Shown piece by piece: positions 63,290 to 64,000 of a stretch of 64,000 bases of DNA. The stretch is taken from contig MHAZ01000004.1 in assembly GCA_001803165.1 (NCBI GenBank), forward strand, positions 62,001-126,000, given 5' to 3'. The notes beneath the pieces were generated by a model. It was not told the DNA's origin, did no database searches, and saw nothing but the letters and a program-made list of their open reading frames with translations. Numbering within the stretch: the stretch's first letter is position 1; every line of letters begins with the position of its first letter. Source of the DNA: Stygiobacter sp. RIFOXYC2_FULL_38_25 (GTDB taxonomy: Bacteria; Bacteroidota; Ignavibacteria; Ignavibacteriales; Melioribacteraceae). Made by a program: the position numbers and the translations under genes.

Positions 63290-63530
63290 TCGCGTGCTTC
63301 CCTTTATTTAACGCCAAATATAAATAATTTAGTGATGAGAAATTTCTTAATGGTTTCCGGTTATATTCGCCTATTCAATGAATCTTCCCGGCAACGAATT
63401 CTACTTTTCTACTTCCCTCATATCTCCAACTTGCCAATCATTATCGTTCTTAAGCTAGCCGCACTATACTTACCTTCGTATTGAGAGACATTATTACGGA
63501 TAAACAATTTCACTTTGACAAACTGATTTT

Positions 63531-63823
63531 CCTCAAAACCGATATAGCAATGATCATAGATGTTCTCTGTATTGTCCCCAAAGTGACTTTGGTTTATTTG
63601 ATATTCTTTGCTTACGATATTTTATCCCTACTGCTGTTGTCGCATAATTAATTATTTAAACAGAAATAGCACACTGATGACGCAGATTTAACGGATTTAC
63701 ACTGATATATTTTTGATTCATTAATTATGCGACATCTACCTTTGGGGACGGTATAGAACAATTCACCAATTGGATGAATTTTATTGCTCAGTAAATCCAT
63801 TATCATGTTAATATTCTTCTATC
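63531..63823 (+). repeat. Interspersed repeat, copy 2, split by a nested element
   Basis: It aligns with the reverse complement of 46698-46970. The left part (to about 63631, ending TTTTATCCCTAC) and the right part (from about 63747, starting GGACGGTATA) match copy 1 closely with scattered substitutions. The centre of copy 1, with its GGAGTCCTTCGGACT-type palindromes, is missing and a 95-bp inverted-repeat element occupies the site. Confidence 0.85.
63639..63733. mobile_element. 95-bp MITE-like element
   Basis: GTCGCATAATTAAT at 63639-63652 and ATTAATTATGCGAC at 63720-63733 are perfect 14-bp terminal inverted repeats. The interior (GCAGATTTAACGGATTTACA) resembles short dispersed sequences often seen in bacterial intergenic DNA. 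It encodes nothing. No clear target-site duplication was seen, so transposition is inferred from the termini and the nested position. Confidence 0.7.
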
Positions 63824-64000
63824 CTTCTATTTTCTATACTGGTTTTGAGACATTTTTTTATTGGAATACTAAGTAAATATTCTTAGCTTAAAACTGTAAT
63901 AGACATGTTCAATAGTTTATAACAAGTGATTTTTTTGATCTTGCAACAGTGTTATTATTCTCCGGAACTAAACATCGCATATGAAAAATAATTTGTTATA

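Larger units (their letters stand above)
63290..64000. other. Terminal noncoding region, 711 bases
   Basis: Bases 63290-63530 hold no recognised gene. Copy 2 of the interspersed repeat with its nested 95-bp element takes up 63531-63823. The remaining AT-rich 177 bases show nothing firm; an ATG at 63981 opens a frame cut by the window edge but has no good ribosome-binding site. Confidence 0.6.

Noticed and set aside
63981-64000. ATG opening a plus-strand frame at the right edge
   Set aside because: Only six codons are visible and there is no good ribosome-binding site; cannot be supported.

Overview
The window is AT-rich, gene-dense bacterial chromosome, mostly housekeeping and signalling genes, with a short accessory island near 46.5-49.6 kb. 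Several genes point to the Bacteroidota/Chlorobiota/Ignavibacteriota group, most likely an Ignavibacteriales-like organism. These are a secreted beta-propeller protein with a type IX secretion (Por) C-terminal sorting domain, a bacillithiol-type BshC, a very long cytosolic GH13 protein, a DUF1684 lipoprotein, many LytTR and PAS-kinase signalling genes, and bacterial microcompartment (BMC) shell genes. This placement is inference from gene content; no rRNA or tRNA gene was found.

Layout. 1-4.5 kb: an unrecognised partial gene and a 1208-residue GH13 alpha-amylase-family protein. 4.7-17.7 kb: a signalling block with a c-type-haem chemoreceptor, a receiver/histidine kinase, two REC-LytTR regulators, a five-PAS kinase, a sensorless kinase, a two-PAS kinase and a membrane kinase. 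17.8-23.3 kb: mutS, a DUF1684 lipoprotein, DAHP synthase and prephenate dehydrogenase. 23.3-28.9 kb (minus strand): a RelE-type toxin/antitoxin pair, an FAD dehydrogenase, a four-helix-bundle gene enclosed in an inverted repeat, an atypical SDR, ackA and a 3-hydroxyacyl-CoA dehydrogenase. 29.0-29.5 kb: a decayed ABC-transporter ATPase. 29.5-45.7 kb: recQ, a rhomboid protease, pgk, gap, a Crp/Fnr regulator, a PHP phosphoesterase, the propeller protein, an ABC-F ATPase, a ROK kinase, bshC and aroA, followed by trmH and a HicB-like gene.

46.5-49.6 kb is the accessory island. It holds small orphan genes, a REP-associated tyrosine transposase (RAYT) surrounded by two kinds of perfect palindrome, and a tandem duplication that carries a copy of the transposase's last 15 codons. 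A roughly 273-bp interspersed repeat in the island has a second copy at 63.5 kb. That second copy has been split by a 95-bp MITE-like element with 14-bp terminal inverted repeats.

49.6-63.3 kb returns to chromosome backbone: deoC, folD, a YmdB-type phosphoesterase, a DnaQ/UvrC-N fusion nuclease, an S41 protease, tmk, a YbbR protein, two BMC shell proteins, ruvX, a RelA/SpoT protein, upp and a CoA-disulfide-reductase-like flavoenzyme.

The most interesting system is the possible microcompartment. The deoxyribose-phosphate aldolase carries an N-terminal extension of about 70 residues that begins with an amphipathic helix resembling a BMC encapsulation peptide. Two BMC-domain shell genes lie about 8 kb away, and one has a C-terminal tail resembling a Rho-N/SAP nucleic-acid-binding fold. 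This suggests a dispersed sugar-phosphate-utilising microcompartment in which DeoC releases acetaldehyde inside the shell. The aldehyde dehydrogenase, phosphotransacylase and pentameric vertex protein are not in this window, so the pathway is a hypothesis.
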